Of a DNA stretch of 33,036 bases, positions 15,693-23,362 are shown piece after piece. Positions within the stretch are counted from its first letter, which is position 1, and every line of letters starts with the position of its first letter. The translations under genes were made by a program, and so were the position numbers. The notes under the pieces are model-generated. The model did no database searches. It was given only the letters and a program-made list of their open reading frames with translations, and was not told the origin of the DNA. The DNA is from DATGKK01 sp035294725 (GTDB taxonomy: Bacteria; Actinomycetota; Acidimicrobiia; Acidimicrobiales; Bog-793): assembly GCA_035294725.1 (NCBI GenBank), contig DATGKK010000085.1, positions 1 through 33,036 of the forward strand. Reading direction: 5' to 3'.

Positions 15693-16702
15693 CCGACGCG
15701 GATCTTCGGGTCGGCGACGGCGTAGGCGAGGTCGGTGAGGAGGCTCGCCACGAGGAAGGCGACGCCACCGACGATCGTCACGCCCATGATGGCGGGGTAG
15801 TCGAGGGACTCGGCCGCGGTGACCGCGTACGAGCCGATCCCACCCCACTGGAAGATGTCCTCGACGAGCACGTCCCCGCTCAGCAGGTAGGCGACGGAGA
15901 AGCCGACGATCGTGAGGGCGGGCAGCATCGCGTTGCGAAGGGCGTGGCGCAGGACCACGATCGACTCGCGGGCTCCCTTCGCCCGGGCGGTGCGGACGAA
16001 GTCCTGGGAGAGCACGTCGAGCATGCTCGCCCGGACGATCCGGGCGATCGAGCCCATGACGCCCCAGCCGAGGATGAAGGCAGGCAGGATGAGATGCTCG
16101 ATCGCCTGCCAGCAGAGCGAGAAGTTGCCTGCGATGAGCGCGTCGATGACGTAGAAGCCCGTGTAGTGGGGTGGCGGGTAGGCCTGCGGGTAGAGCTGGC
16201 CGGGTCCCGGCAGCAGGTGCAGGCGTGTGGAGAGCAGCAGGAGGAGCACCAGCCCCGACCAGAACTGGGGAGTGGAGGACCCGACGAGGGTGAACAGCCG
16301 GCCCAGGTGGTCCGTGAAGGTGTTCTGGCGCACCGCGGCCAGCACACCGATCCCGACGCCCCCGATGACGGCGTTCACGATCGCGGCGAGCACGAGCTCG
16401 AGGGTCGCGGACAGCCGTGCTGCGATGTCGCTCGAGACGGCGTTCTTCGTGACGAACGAGGTGCCCATGTCGAGGTGGAGGAGGTTCCACAGGTAGTGCC
16501 CGTACTGCTGCAGGATGGTCCCGTCGAGACCCCAGTGGGCCTTGGCCGCCGCCACGATCTGCGGGTTGGTGAGCGACCGCGGGTTGAGCACGGTCGCGAG
16601 CGGGTTCGCCGGCACCAGCCGGGTGATGAGGAAGGTCACCGTCACCACGCCGAGCAGCAGCGGCGGGATGACGATGATCCTCCGGAGCACGTATCTCCAC
16701 AT
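15689..16702 (-). CDS. ABC transporter permease (OppB/DppB-like)
   Basis: The 337-residue protein starts MWRYVLRRIIVIPPLLLGVV, the classic DppB opening, with an ATG preceded by GGGGAGG. It has about six hydrophobic helices. Its EAA loop is RTARAKGARESIVVLRHALR. The large periplasmic loop after helix 1 (AKAHWGLDGTILQQYGHYLW) is typical of dipeptide/nickel/oligopeptide permeases. It forms one transporter with the OppC-, D- and F-like genes downstream and the lipoprotein at 17582. Confidence 0.93.
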   Translation of the reverse strand: MWRYVLRRIIVIPPLLLGVVTVTFLITRLVPANPLATVLNPRSLTNPQIVAAAKAHWGLDGTILQQYGHYLWNLLHLDMGTSFVTKNAVSSDIAARLSATLELVLAAIVNAVIGGVGIGVLAAVRQNTFTDHLGRLFTLVGSSTPQFWSGLVLLLLLSTRLHLLPGPGQLYPQAYPPPHYTGFYVIDALIAGNFSLCWQAIEHLILPAFILGWGVMGSIARIVRASMLDVLSQDFVRTARAKGARESIVVLRHALRNAMLPALTIVGFSVAYLLSGDVLVEDIFQWGGIGSYAVTAAESLDYPAIMGVTIVGGVAFLVASLLTDLAYAVADPKIRVG

Positions 16703-16734
16703 CGCGCGGACCTCCCCGATCCGTCCCGCCCGCG

Positions 16735-17577
16735 CTAGGGCTGCCCGAGGGGAAGCCGGTGCTCGACCGCCCAGGCGTGAGCCCCGGGCGAGGCCGCCCA
16801 GGAGATGGCGTTCGAGACGAGCCTGCGGAACCCCGCGTTGGCGTAGGCCGCCGGGCCGTGGCCGGGCTGCAGGTAGGCGACCGGGCTGCGGCCCGCCGCC
16901 TTCACCCAGCCGACGAGGCCGGTGCCCGGCGGGTGGGTCCACCCCTCGGCCGAGTAGAGCCGCCCCGTCACGGCGAGCTGCCCGGAGAAGAAACGGCTCG
17001 CATCCATCTCGTGGTCGGTCACAAGGAGCGGGGTGACGAGATGGGTGAGGACCGGGTTCAAGTAGACCTCGTCCACGATCGAGAAGCCCTCACCGAGGCC
17101 CTCCCAGATCGGGTGGTCCGGATCGAGCGGCATGATGCGGTGCTCGACCTCGCGGGTGTAGCCGGAAGCCGGGTAGCGGACCCCCTCGAGCTCCCCCGGC
17201 ATGTAGTGCCAGCGACCGCCGACGATCCGGGGCCACAGCGGCCAGGCAGGCCAGGCGGAGAGAGCGTGGTGGAGGAAGACGATCCCCTGGCCCGCCTCGA
17301 GCATGTCGACCAGGCCCGCCGCGTACTCGGGGGGCGGCGTCTCGAACCGGGGAGGCTCGGGGCGGCGGAACTCGATCCCTTGCATGTCGTAGCAGACGAT
17401 GGCGTCGAAGCGACCGGCGTGCTCCCCCCGGAACCACTCCCGTGCTTCCGGGGGTTGCACGTGCTCCCACTCGATCCCCTCCATCGAGGCGAAGACCTCG
17501 AGGAACGGCTCCATCTCGAAGGGGTGCCCGCCGGTCACGACGAGGACCTTCAACGCTGCGCTCCCGTCTCGTCCCAT
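16735..17577 (-). CDS. ThuA-domain protein
   Basis: This 280-residue protein has a class I glutamine-amidotransferase-like (ThuA) fold. It shows VLVVTGGHPFEMEPFLEVF at the N-terminus, FDAIVCYDMQ, the nucleophile-elbow region GQGIVFLHHALSAWP, and the C-terminal QPGHGPAAYANAGFRRLVSN. ThuA proteins occur in trehalose and other glycoside utilisation operons. Their chemistry is poorly defined, and the usual catalytic cysteine of amidotransferases is not seen at the elbow, where two histidines stand instead. It lies 4 bp downstream of the binding-protein gene and 32 bp upstream of the DppB-like gene in the same operon. I infer a role in processing the imported compound. Confidence 0.85.
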   Translation of the reverse strand: MGRDGSAALKVLVVTGGHPFEMEPFLEVFASMEGIEWEHVQPPEAREWFRGEHAGRFDAIVCYDMQGIEFRRPEPPRFETPPPEYAAGLVDMLEAGQGIVFLHHALSAWPAWPLWPRIVGGRWHYMPGELEGVRYPASGYTREVEHRIMPLDPDHPIWEGLGEGFSIVDEVYLNPVLTHLVTPLLVTDHEMDASRFFSGQLAVTGRLYSAEGWTHPPGTGLVGWVKAAGRSPVAYLQPGHGPAAYANAGFRRLVSNAISWAASPGAHAWAVEHRLPLGQP

Positions 17578-17581
17578 GGTC

Positions 17582-19255
17582 TCAGCGCGAGAGCTGCCAG
17601 AGCTTGAGGTTGCAGCACCCGCTGTAGCCGATGCCCTTGATGCCGCTCTGGTAGCCGATCACGATGTCCGGGCTGAACAGGGGCATGGCGACCGGGTTGG
17701 CCTGCATCTCACGAGCCGCCAGGTTGAAGTAGTGGTCAGCCTGGGCCTGGGAGGACGCGGCGAGCGCATCGTCGTAGAAGCGCTGCTCGATCGGGTCGAC
17801 GACACCGGGCGAGGTCGCCGTCGGGGCCGACAAGAGCCCCATGGTGCCGCCCTTCACGAGGCCGAAGAACCCGACGTACTGGACACCGGAGCCGTAGTAG
17901 TCCGGGGCCCAGTACAGCAGCTCGAAGGGGATCTTGTGGCCTCCCCAGGCCGTCGTGTTGACGGCGAAGGTGGAGGGGTTGAGCGTGAGGTCGATGTTGA
18001 CGGCCTTCAGCTGGGTCTGCAGCAAGGTCGCGAGCTCCCCGAGGTCGACGCCGTAGGCGTTGATCTCGGGGTACGACAGCGTGAGGTGAAAGCCGTGGGC
18101 GTACCCGGCCGCCGCGAGCAGGCGCCTCGCCTCGGCGAGGTTCTGATGGGGCAGCGGGAGGCCCGCCGAGCCCGGGAAGCCGTTCGGGATCGGCGAGCCC
18201 TGCAGCTTGCTGTCGCCCTTCATCAGCACCGACTCGAGCTGCCGGTAGTTGATCGCGTCGATAATGGCCTTGCGCAGGTCGAGGCTGAGCGGCGCCTGTA
18301 CGTACTGGTCCTTCACCTCCGAGCTCATCGCGATCCAGAGCTGGTTGAACGACGGGATCGTCTTCACGGTGATCCCGGGGGCGCCCTTCAGGCTCTCGGC
18401 CGTCACGGGATTGAGCTGCATCGCGATGTTCGCCTCGCCGCTCTGCAGCAGCTGCGCCTGGCCGGCTGCCGTCGTCGTCTGCTTCAAGATGACCCGGGTG
18501 AAGTACGGCTTGGTCTCCCAGTAGTTCGGGTTGGCGACGAGCGTGACCTGCTGGCCCGAGGTGAAGCTCTGCAGCATGTAGGGCCCGCTACCGGCCGAGT
18601 GGGACTGGAACCAGTGGTCGGCGTGGTCGACCTTGGCGGCGTCGGGAGCGTCGGAGCCGCCGTTCGCGATGACCTGTTTCGCATTGAGGATGCTCGTGTA
18701 CGTCGCCGACATCTGGTTCGGGAACTCCCAGTCGGGCTGCGACAGGGTGACGACGGCCGTGTGGGCGTTCGGCGTCGTCACACCGGTGAGGAAGCTCACG
18801 AGGTAGGACGGGCTCGCGGCCATGTACTTCAAGCGGAGCAGCGAGAACTTCACGTCGGCCGAGGTGACCGGCGTCCCGTCGCTGAACCTTGCGGCCGGGT
18901 TGAGGTCGAAGGTCCACACCGTGTGGTTCGAGTTGGCGTGCCAGGAGGTGGCGAGCTCGGGGATGAGGGTGTGGTTGTTGTTGGCGAGCGTCACGAGCGT
19001 CTGGTACATCGCCGAGAAGACGATCTGGCAGGTGTCGCACTCGGCGGTCGACGGGTCCGTGTCGATGAGGTCCATGTTGCGCGCGATCACGAGGGTGCGC
19101 GAGCCGCTCGTCGTGCCGCCGTGCCCGCTCCCTGCGGCTGACCCTCCGTTGCTCGAGCCGACGCAGCCTGCGGCGAGCAGCGCCGCGGCCGAAAGCCCGA
19201 GCGCGGCGCGCAACCTCCCCTGGAGCCGTCGCCGCTTCACCGTGTTCGTCCTCAT
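17582..19255 (-). CDS. Family 5 extracellular solute-binding lipoprotein (DppA/OppA-like)
   Basis: The ATG at 19255 has a GGGGGAGGAG ribosome binding site. The 557-residue protein begins with a lipoprotein signal: basic KRRR, a hydrophobic stretch, and the lipobox LAAG-C with the lipidated Cys at residue 31. A Gly/Ser/Ala linker follows. The SBP_bac_5 core shows LIDTDPSTAECDTCQIVFSA, ELATSWHANSNHTVWTFDLN, RFSDGTPVTSADVKFSLLRL, GSGPYMLQSF and NPNYWETKPYF, in the family's usual order. Such proteins bind peptides, oligosaccharides, opines or metal complexes and deliver them to Opp/Dpp permeases. There are additional cysteines in a CxxC (AECDTC) and a terminal CC (SGCCNLKLW), possibly forming disulfides. 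Confidence 0.93.
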   Translation of the reverse strand: MRTNTVKRRRLQGRLRAALGLSAAALLAAGCVGSSNGGSAAGSGHGGTTSGSRTLVIARNMDLIDTDPSTAECDTCQIVFSAMYQTLVTLANNNHTLIPELATSWHANSNHTVWTFDLNPAARFSDGTPVTSADVKFSLLRLKYMAASPSYLVSFLTGVTTPNAHTAVVTLSQPDWEFPNQMSATYTSILNAKQVIANGGSDAPDAAKVDHADHWFQSHSAGSGPYMLQSFTSGQQVTLVANPNYWETKPYFTRVILKQTTTAAGQAQLLQSGEANIAMQLNPVTAESLKGAPGITVKTIPSFNQLWIAMSSEVKDQYVQAPLSLDLRKAIIDAINYRQLESVLMKGDSKLQGSPIPNGFPGSAGLPLPHQNLAEARRLLAAAGYAHGFHLTLSYPEINAYGVDLGELATLLQTQLKAVNIDLTLNPSTFAVNTTAWGGHKIPFELLYWAPDYYGSGVQYVGFFGLVKGGTMGLLSAPTATSPGVVDPIEQRFYDDALAASSQAQADHYFNLAAREMQANPVAMPLFSPDIVIGYQSGIKGIGYSGCCNLKLWQLSR

Positions 19256-19317
19256 GACTCCTCCCCCACTGTGGTCTCGTGGATGTTGCTGAACGCCTGC
19301 CGGCCGCCCATGGCGGC

Positions 19318-20571
19318 TCACCCGTGCCCGAAGGCGGCGCGCACGGCCCTGAAGCCGGCCTCGGTCGCCTCGAGCACCCGGTCGATGTCCTCATCGGTGT
19401 GGGCGGCCGAGAGGAACCAGTTGTGCCTCGGGTGGAGGATCGCCCCATGGGCGGCGGCCTCCCCGCAGAAGACGGCCGCCCGCTCGAAGGCCGTGTCCTC
19501 GACGAAGCTGAGCGCCGGCATCTGCACCGGGCCGGACTGGCGGACCTCGATGGAGTGCTCGACCGCCTGCTTTTCGATCCCTTCCCGCAGGCGCTCCCCC
19601 GCTGCGACCATCCGGGCGATGGCGTCCTCGTCGGCGAGGGCGTGGATGGTCGCGATGGCGGCCGCCATCGGCACGGCCTGGTACCAGAACGAGCCGGTGG
19701 CGAAGATCCTCTCGGCGCCCGCGGCACAGCGCGAGGAGCCGAGCGCAGCGGCGATCGGGTAGCCGTTCGCGATCGCCTTGCTCCAGGCGCTCAGGTCAGG
19801 GGTGACCCCGAGCGGCTCCCAGCTGCTGCCGTGGTGGAGGCGGAAGCCCGCCCGGACCTCGTCGGTGACGAGGAGGGCGCCGATGTCGTCGCAGAGGCGG
19901 CGGAGACCGGCCGCGAAGGCCGGGTCGACCATCTCCTGGTCGTAGCCGGCATCGTGGCGGAACGGGGAGACGAAGATCGCTGCCACGTTCTCGGCGCCCG
20001 CGCCCTCGACGGCCGCCCTCACGCTCGCGAGGTCGTTGTAGGTGTAGCGGTGCACCTCGGCGTCCGCCGGCGTCGCCGGCCCGTCGACGTACGGATTGCA
20101 CCAGCTCGACCAGCCGTGGTAGGCGCCCTCGGCGGCGAGCACGGCTCGGCGGCCGGTGACGGCCCTCGCGGTGGCGAGGCAGAGGCGGGTGGCGTCACTG
20201 CCGTTCTTCGCGAGCATCGCCCAGTCGGCATGGTCCACCCGCTCGACGAGCAGCTCGGCCAGCTCCACCATGCACGGGCCGGGCCCGGGCTGGGTGTCGC
20301 CGAGCCGGCGCTGGGCGGCCGCGGCGGCCTCCACCTTCTCGTGGCGGTAGCCGAGGATCATCGGACCGAAGCTGCACATCACGTCGACGAACTCCCGGCC
20401 GTCGACGTCGACGACGCGGCAGCCCTCGGAGCTGGCATAGAACTGCGGGTAGGTCTCGGGCAGCCGCCGGGCCGAGAGGTGGCCGTACATCCCGCCCGGG
20501 ATGACGCGCTCGGCGCGCTCTCGCAGGCGCCGGTCGTTCGTCCTTGCCGGGGCCGCGACGGTCTCGGTCAC
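19318..20571 (-). CDS. Class III aminotransferase, glutamate-1-semialdehyde aminomutase-like
   Basis: This 417-residue PLP enzyme starts at a GTG that overlaps the upstream stop as GTGA, with GAGGAGG just before it. Landmarks are ERVIPGGMYGHLS, AKNGSDATRLCLATARAVTG, the PLP-binding VTDEVRAGFR (Asp237) and the Schiff-base lysine in SAWSKAIANGYP (265). It resembles GSAM-like proteins. However, the operon context and the segment TGSFWYQAVPMAAAIATI favour a catabolic aminotransferase or aminomutase over a heme-biosynthesis enzyme. The preferred amine is unknown. It probably deaminates an intermediate for the neighbouring transketolase, or supplies it from an amine. Confidence 0.9.
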   Translation of the reverse strand: MTETVAAPARTNDRRLRERAERVIPGGMYGHLSARRLPETYPQFYASSEGCRVVDVDGREFVDVMCSFGPMILGYRHEKVEAAAAAQRRLGDTQPGPGPCMVELAELLVERVDHADWAMLAKNGSDATRLCLATARAVTGRRAVLAAEGAYHGWSSWCNPYVDGPATPADAEVHRYTYNDLASVRAAVEGAGAENVAAIFVSPFRHDAGYDQEMVDPAFAAGLRRLCDDIGALLVTDEVRAGFRLHHGSSWEPLGVTPDLSAWSKAIANGYPIAAALGSSRCAAGAERIFATGSFWYQAVPMAAAIATIHALADEDAIARMVAAGERLREGIEKQAVEHSIEVRQSGPVQMPALSFVEDTAFERAAVFCGEAAAHGAILHPRHNWFLSAAHTDEDIDRVLEATEAGFRAVRAAFGHG

Positions 20572-21647
20572 GGCTGCCTCCTCTCGAGCTCCAACAGCTC
20601 CCTCGCCCGGCCGGCGACCCCCGCCGCATCGAGGCGGTAGTGCGCGTACAGGGCGGCGGGCGGGCCGAGCACCACGTGCTCGTCGGGGATGCCCGCCCGC
20701 CGGAACCGGACCGGGGCGCCGTGCTCGGCCAGCACCTCGGCCACCGCGGCGCCGAGGCCGCCGGTGACGTTGTGCTCCTCCACGGTGAGGATCCGCCCGG
20801 TCTCCTCCGCCGCGGCGACGACCTCGCCGGCGTCGATCGGCGACACGGTGTGCATGTCGACGACCCGGACGCCGATTCCCTCGCGCCCGAGCTCGGCTGC
20901 AGCGTCGAGACAGGGCCGGACCTCCGACCCGGTGGAGATGAGGGTGAGGTCCGTGCCCTCCGTGATCCTGATCGCGCGCCCGAACTGAAACGAGCTCGGT
21001 ACCTCGTCGTAGACCCCCGGGTCCCGGCCCCGCCCCATGCGGACGTAGACGGGCCCGTCGTGCTCGAGCGAGGCCCGCAGCACCGCCCGCAGCTCGTTCG
21101 CGTCCGCCGCGCTCACGACGACGAGGCCGGCGATGCCACGCATGGCGCTCAGGTCCTCGAGGGCATGGTGGCTCGTGCCGTAGTAGCCGAGCGTCATCCC
21201 CGAGTGATGGGCGAGGAGCACGACCGGCATCCCCGTGTAGGCGAGATCGGTGCGCACCTGCTCGCAGCAAAGAAGCGAGACGTAGGCGGCGAACGTGCTC
21301 GCGAAGGGCCGCAGGCCGGTCGCCGCCATCCCGGCCGCGACCGACACCATGTTCTGCTCGGCGACCCCGATGTTGAAAAACCGCTCGGGATGCCGTCGGG
21401 CGAAGTCGACGGTCCTCCCCGCGCTCGCGAGGTCGGCGGTGAGCACGACGATGCGCCCGTCGTCGTCGGCGAGGTCCGCGAGCTCCTCCCCGGCCACGAA
21501 CGTCGGGATGGTGCGCGCCTCGATCCCCTTGCCGGAGGCTCGATCGCCCTGCTCACGCAGTGAGACCGAACCGTCCGCGCTCCCCCGGAACACTCCGCTG
21601 ATCTCCTGGGGGGCGGCCTCCTCCCCCGTCGGCCGGCCCGCCGTCAC
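20568..21647 (-). CDS. Transketolase, C-terminal subunit
   Basis: The 359-residue protein carries the pyrimidine-binding and C-terminal domains of a split transketolase. The catalytic glutamate that activates thiamine diphosphate lies in NIGVAEQNMVSVAAGMA (Glu97). The substrate loop HHSGMTLGYYGTSHHALEDL and the C-terminal DMHTVSPIDAGEVVAAAEE are also typical. The first 45 residues are an extension not typical of the family, but the GTGA overlap with the upstream subunit supports this start. Split transketolases like this often serve specialised sugar pathways, so the donor ketose is not assumed to be xylulose 5-phosphate. Confidence 0.92.
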   Translation of the reverse strand: MTAGRPTGEEAAPQEISGVFRGSADGSVSLREQGDRASGKGIEARTIPTFVAGEELADLADDDGRIVVLTADLASAGRTVDFARRHPERFFNIGVAEQNMVSVAAGMAATGLRPFASTFAAYVSLLCCEQVRTDLAYTGMPVVLLAHHSGMTLGYYGTSHHALEDLSAMRGIAGLVVVSAADANELRAVLRASLEHDGPVYVRMGRGRDPGVYDEVPSSFQFGRAIRITEGTDLTLISTGSEVRPCLDAAAELGREGIGVRVVDMHTVSPIDAGEVVAAAEETGRILTVEEHNVTGGLGAAVAEVLAEHGAPVRFRRAGIPDEHVVLGPPAALYAHYRLDAAGVAGRARELLELERRQP

Positions 21648-22543
21648 GGGAGGCTCCGGGCCGGCTGGAGGCCAGCCTCGATCTCGGCGAGGACGTCGTC
21701 GTAGTCGGTGCCGACGAGGTTGCCGACGTGCCAGTCCTTGTCGAACTCCATGCGGCGCACTCCTCGTCCCTTCACGGTCTCGGCGATGACGGCGAGCGGC
21801 CGGTCGTCGTCGCGCTCGCGGGCCGCCGCGAAGGTGTCGAGGATCTCGTCGAGGTTATGCCCATCGATCGTTCGCACCTCGAAGCGGAAGGCGGCGAACT
21901 TCTCGGCGAGGGGCTCGACTCCCATCACCTGCTCGGTCTGCCCGTCGATCGAGAGCCGGTTGCGGTCCACCACGGCGACGAGGCGCCCGGCCCGGAAGTG
22001 GCCGGCCGCCATCGCCGCCGACCAGACCTGCCCCTCCGCGAGCTCGCCGTCGCCGAGGAGGCAGTAGGTGAGGTAGCTCGAGCCCCTCACACGGCCGGCG
22101 AGCGCCATCCCGAGCGCGACGGACAGACCGTGGCCGAGCGAGCCGGAGCTGAAGTCGATCCCCGGCACCTTTCGCATGTCCGGGTGGTCCCCGAACGGGC
22201 TGCCGAGCCTCGTGTAGCCGTCGAGGAGCTCTGCCGGGAAGTAGCCGAGGTCGGCGAGGACCGGGTAGAGGCCGATCGCCGCGTGCCCTTTGCTCAGCAC
22301 GAAGCGGTCGCGCTCCGGCCAGGACGGCTCGTCGGCCCGGAGCTGCAGGGCGGCGTAGTACCAGGCGGCAAAGAGCTCGGCGCAGGAGAAGGTGCCCGTG
22401 TAGTGGCCGGCCCCGGCGATGCGCGAGAGGCGGACCGTCTCGCGCCGGACGAGCTTCGCCTTCTCGACGAGCAGCGCCAGCAGTTCCGACCGCTCGGCGC
22501 TATGGCGTGGTGGAATGGATGCGATGTCTCGTCTCACGGCCAC
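21644..22543 (-). CDS. Transketolase, N-terminal (TPP-binding) subunit
   Basis: The 299-residue protein is the diphosphate-binding half of a split transketolase. It has AGAGHYTGTFSCAEL (His47), FVLSKGHAAIGLYPVL, SSGSLGHGLSVALGMAL, and the thiamine-diphosphate motif GDGELAEGQVWSAAM ending in VVDRN (164-195). The GTG at 22543 is eight bases from GGGGGAGG and is the first start after the promoter. Together with the C-terminal subunit it should form an active enzyme that moves two-carbon ketol groups. It is the first gene of the 11-gene operon and faces the TetR gene. Confidence 0.93.
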   Translation of the reverse strand: MAVRRDIASIPPRHSAERSELLALLVEKAKLVRRETVRLSRIAGAGHYTGTFSCAELFAAWYYAALQLRADEPSWPERDRFVLSKGHAAIGLYPVLADLGYFPAELLDGYTRLGSPFGDHPDMRKVPGIDFSSGSLGHGLSVALGMALAGRVRGSSYLTYCLLGDGELAEGQVWSAAMAAGHFRAGRLVAVVDRNRLSIDGQTEQVMGVEPLAEKFAAFRFEVRTIDGHNLDEILDTFAAARERDDDRPLAVIAETVKGRGVRRMEFDKDWHVGNLVGTDYDDVLAEIEAGLQPARSLP

Positions 22544-22583
22544 GCGTGATGCCTCCCCCGGACAGGTGCTGATTACGGTCGCT

Positions 22584-22613
22584 AACTTAGACGGGCGTCC
22601 GAAATAAAGTCAA
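22584..22613 (-). promoter_or_regulatory. Promoter and TetR-type operator of the transketolase-transporter operon
   Basis: On the minus strand, TTGACT (22613-22608) and TAAGTT (22589-22584) are separated by 18 bases and form a good -35/-10 pair aimed at the transketolase gene. Between them lies TCGGACGCCCGTCTAA (22602-22587), a near-palindrome that matches the site at 8724-8739 in 14 of 16 positions. Its CTAA end runs into the -10 in both places. Binding of a repressor here would block RNA polymerase. The site lies 52 bases upstream of the divergent tetR start, so autoregulation is also likely. A weak plus-strand -10 (TAAAGT, 22605-22610) could serve tetR. Confidence 0.72.
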
Positions 22614-22653
22614 GTGTCAAGGACAACCAGGCGTAGGCGGAGGTAGCGGACGG

Positions 22654-23352
22654 ATGCCGAAGATCGTCGACCACGAGGACCGCCGTCGAGAGCTCGCCGA
22701 AGCCGCCTGGCGGGTCATCATCAAGTACGGCCTCGACGGCACGACGACCCGGCTCATCGCGAAGGAGTCCGGGTACTCGGCCGGGGTGCTCGCTCACTAC
22801 TTCGAGTCGAAAGACGAGATCCTCCTCGAGGCACTGCGGATCTCGCATGAGAACATCGAGCGGCGGGTCCCCGAGGTGATCGAGGGGCGCGAGGGGCTCG
22901 ACGCTCTGCGGGCGTTCTGCCTGGACGTCCTGCCGACCGGGGAGCAGCAGGTGCGGGAGACCCACCTCGAGATGAGCTTTTGGAGCCGGGCGCTCGTCAA
23001 CTCCGAGCTGCTTGCGGTCCAGCGGGCCGAGTCCTCGCGCTGGCGCAGGGTGCTCCAGTCCCTCGTCGAGGCGGCGCAGCGCAGGGGCGAGATCGGCGAC
23101 TTCGACCCACGAGTCGTCGCCGTCAACCTCTCGGCGCTCATGGACGGCCTCAGCATCTACGCGCTCCTCTACCCGGACCGCTTCGGCAAGCCGGAGCTGG
23201 TGCGGATGCTCGACGCCTTCCTCGCCACCCTCGCGCCGACCCGGCCGCTCCGAAGCGCCGACGGCAACGCCGGAACGAACACGGACGGCGCGCGCTCCGC
23301 CCGCCGCCGCCCCGCTCCGGCGGCGAGCTTGCGGACCCGGCGCCGCTCGTGA
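22654..23352 (+). CDS. TetR-family transcriptional regulator
   Basis: This 232-residue protein has a TetR helix-turn-helix at about residues 9-55: RRRELAEAAWRVIIKYGLDG, TTRLIAKESGYSAGVLAHYF and ESKDEILLEA. An all-helical ligand domain follows, resembling the BetI-type C-terminal domain (EMSFWSRALVNSELLAVQRA, LSALMDGLSIYALLYPDRF). The last 30 residues are Arg/Ala-rich and probably disordered. The ATG is preceded by GGAGG ten bases upstream. It is divergent from the transketolase operon, with an operator-like palindrome between them that recurs at the aldolase operon. I infer that it is a local repressor that senses a pathway compound. The effector is unknown. Confidence 0.92.
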   Translation: MPKIVDHEDRRRELAEAAWRVIIKYGLDGTTTRLIAKESGYSAGVLAHYFESKDEILLEALRISHENIERRVPEVIEGREGLDALRAFCLDVLPTGEQQVRETHLEMSFWSRALVNSELLAVQRAESSRWRRVLQSLVEAAQRRGEIGDFDPRVVAVNLSALMDGLSIYALLYPDRFGKPELVRMLDAFLATLAPTRPLRSADGNAGTNTDGARSARRRPAPAASLRTRRRS

Positions 23353-23362
23353 GGGCCGCCTC

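Noticed and set aside
19318..20571. Assignment as the heme-pathway glutamate-1-semialdehyde aminomutase (hemL)
   Set aside because: It lies inside a catabolic operon without other heme genes, and the segment after the PLP lysine differs from classic HemL.
20568..22543. 1-deoxy-xylulose-5-phosphate synthase or pyruvate dehydrogenase E1 instead of transketolase
   Set aside because: The two halves match split transketolase in length and motif order (GDGELAEGQVW; GVAEQNM), and no lipoyl or E2 genes are nearby.
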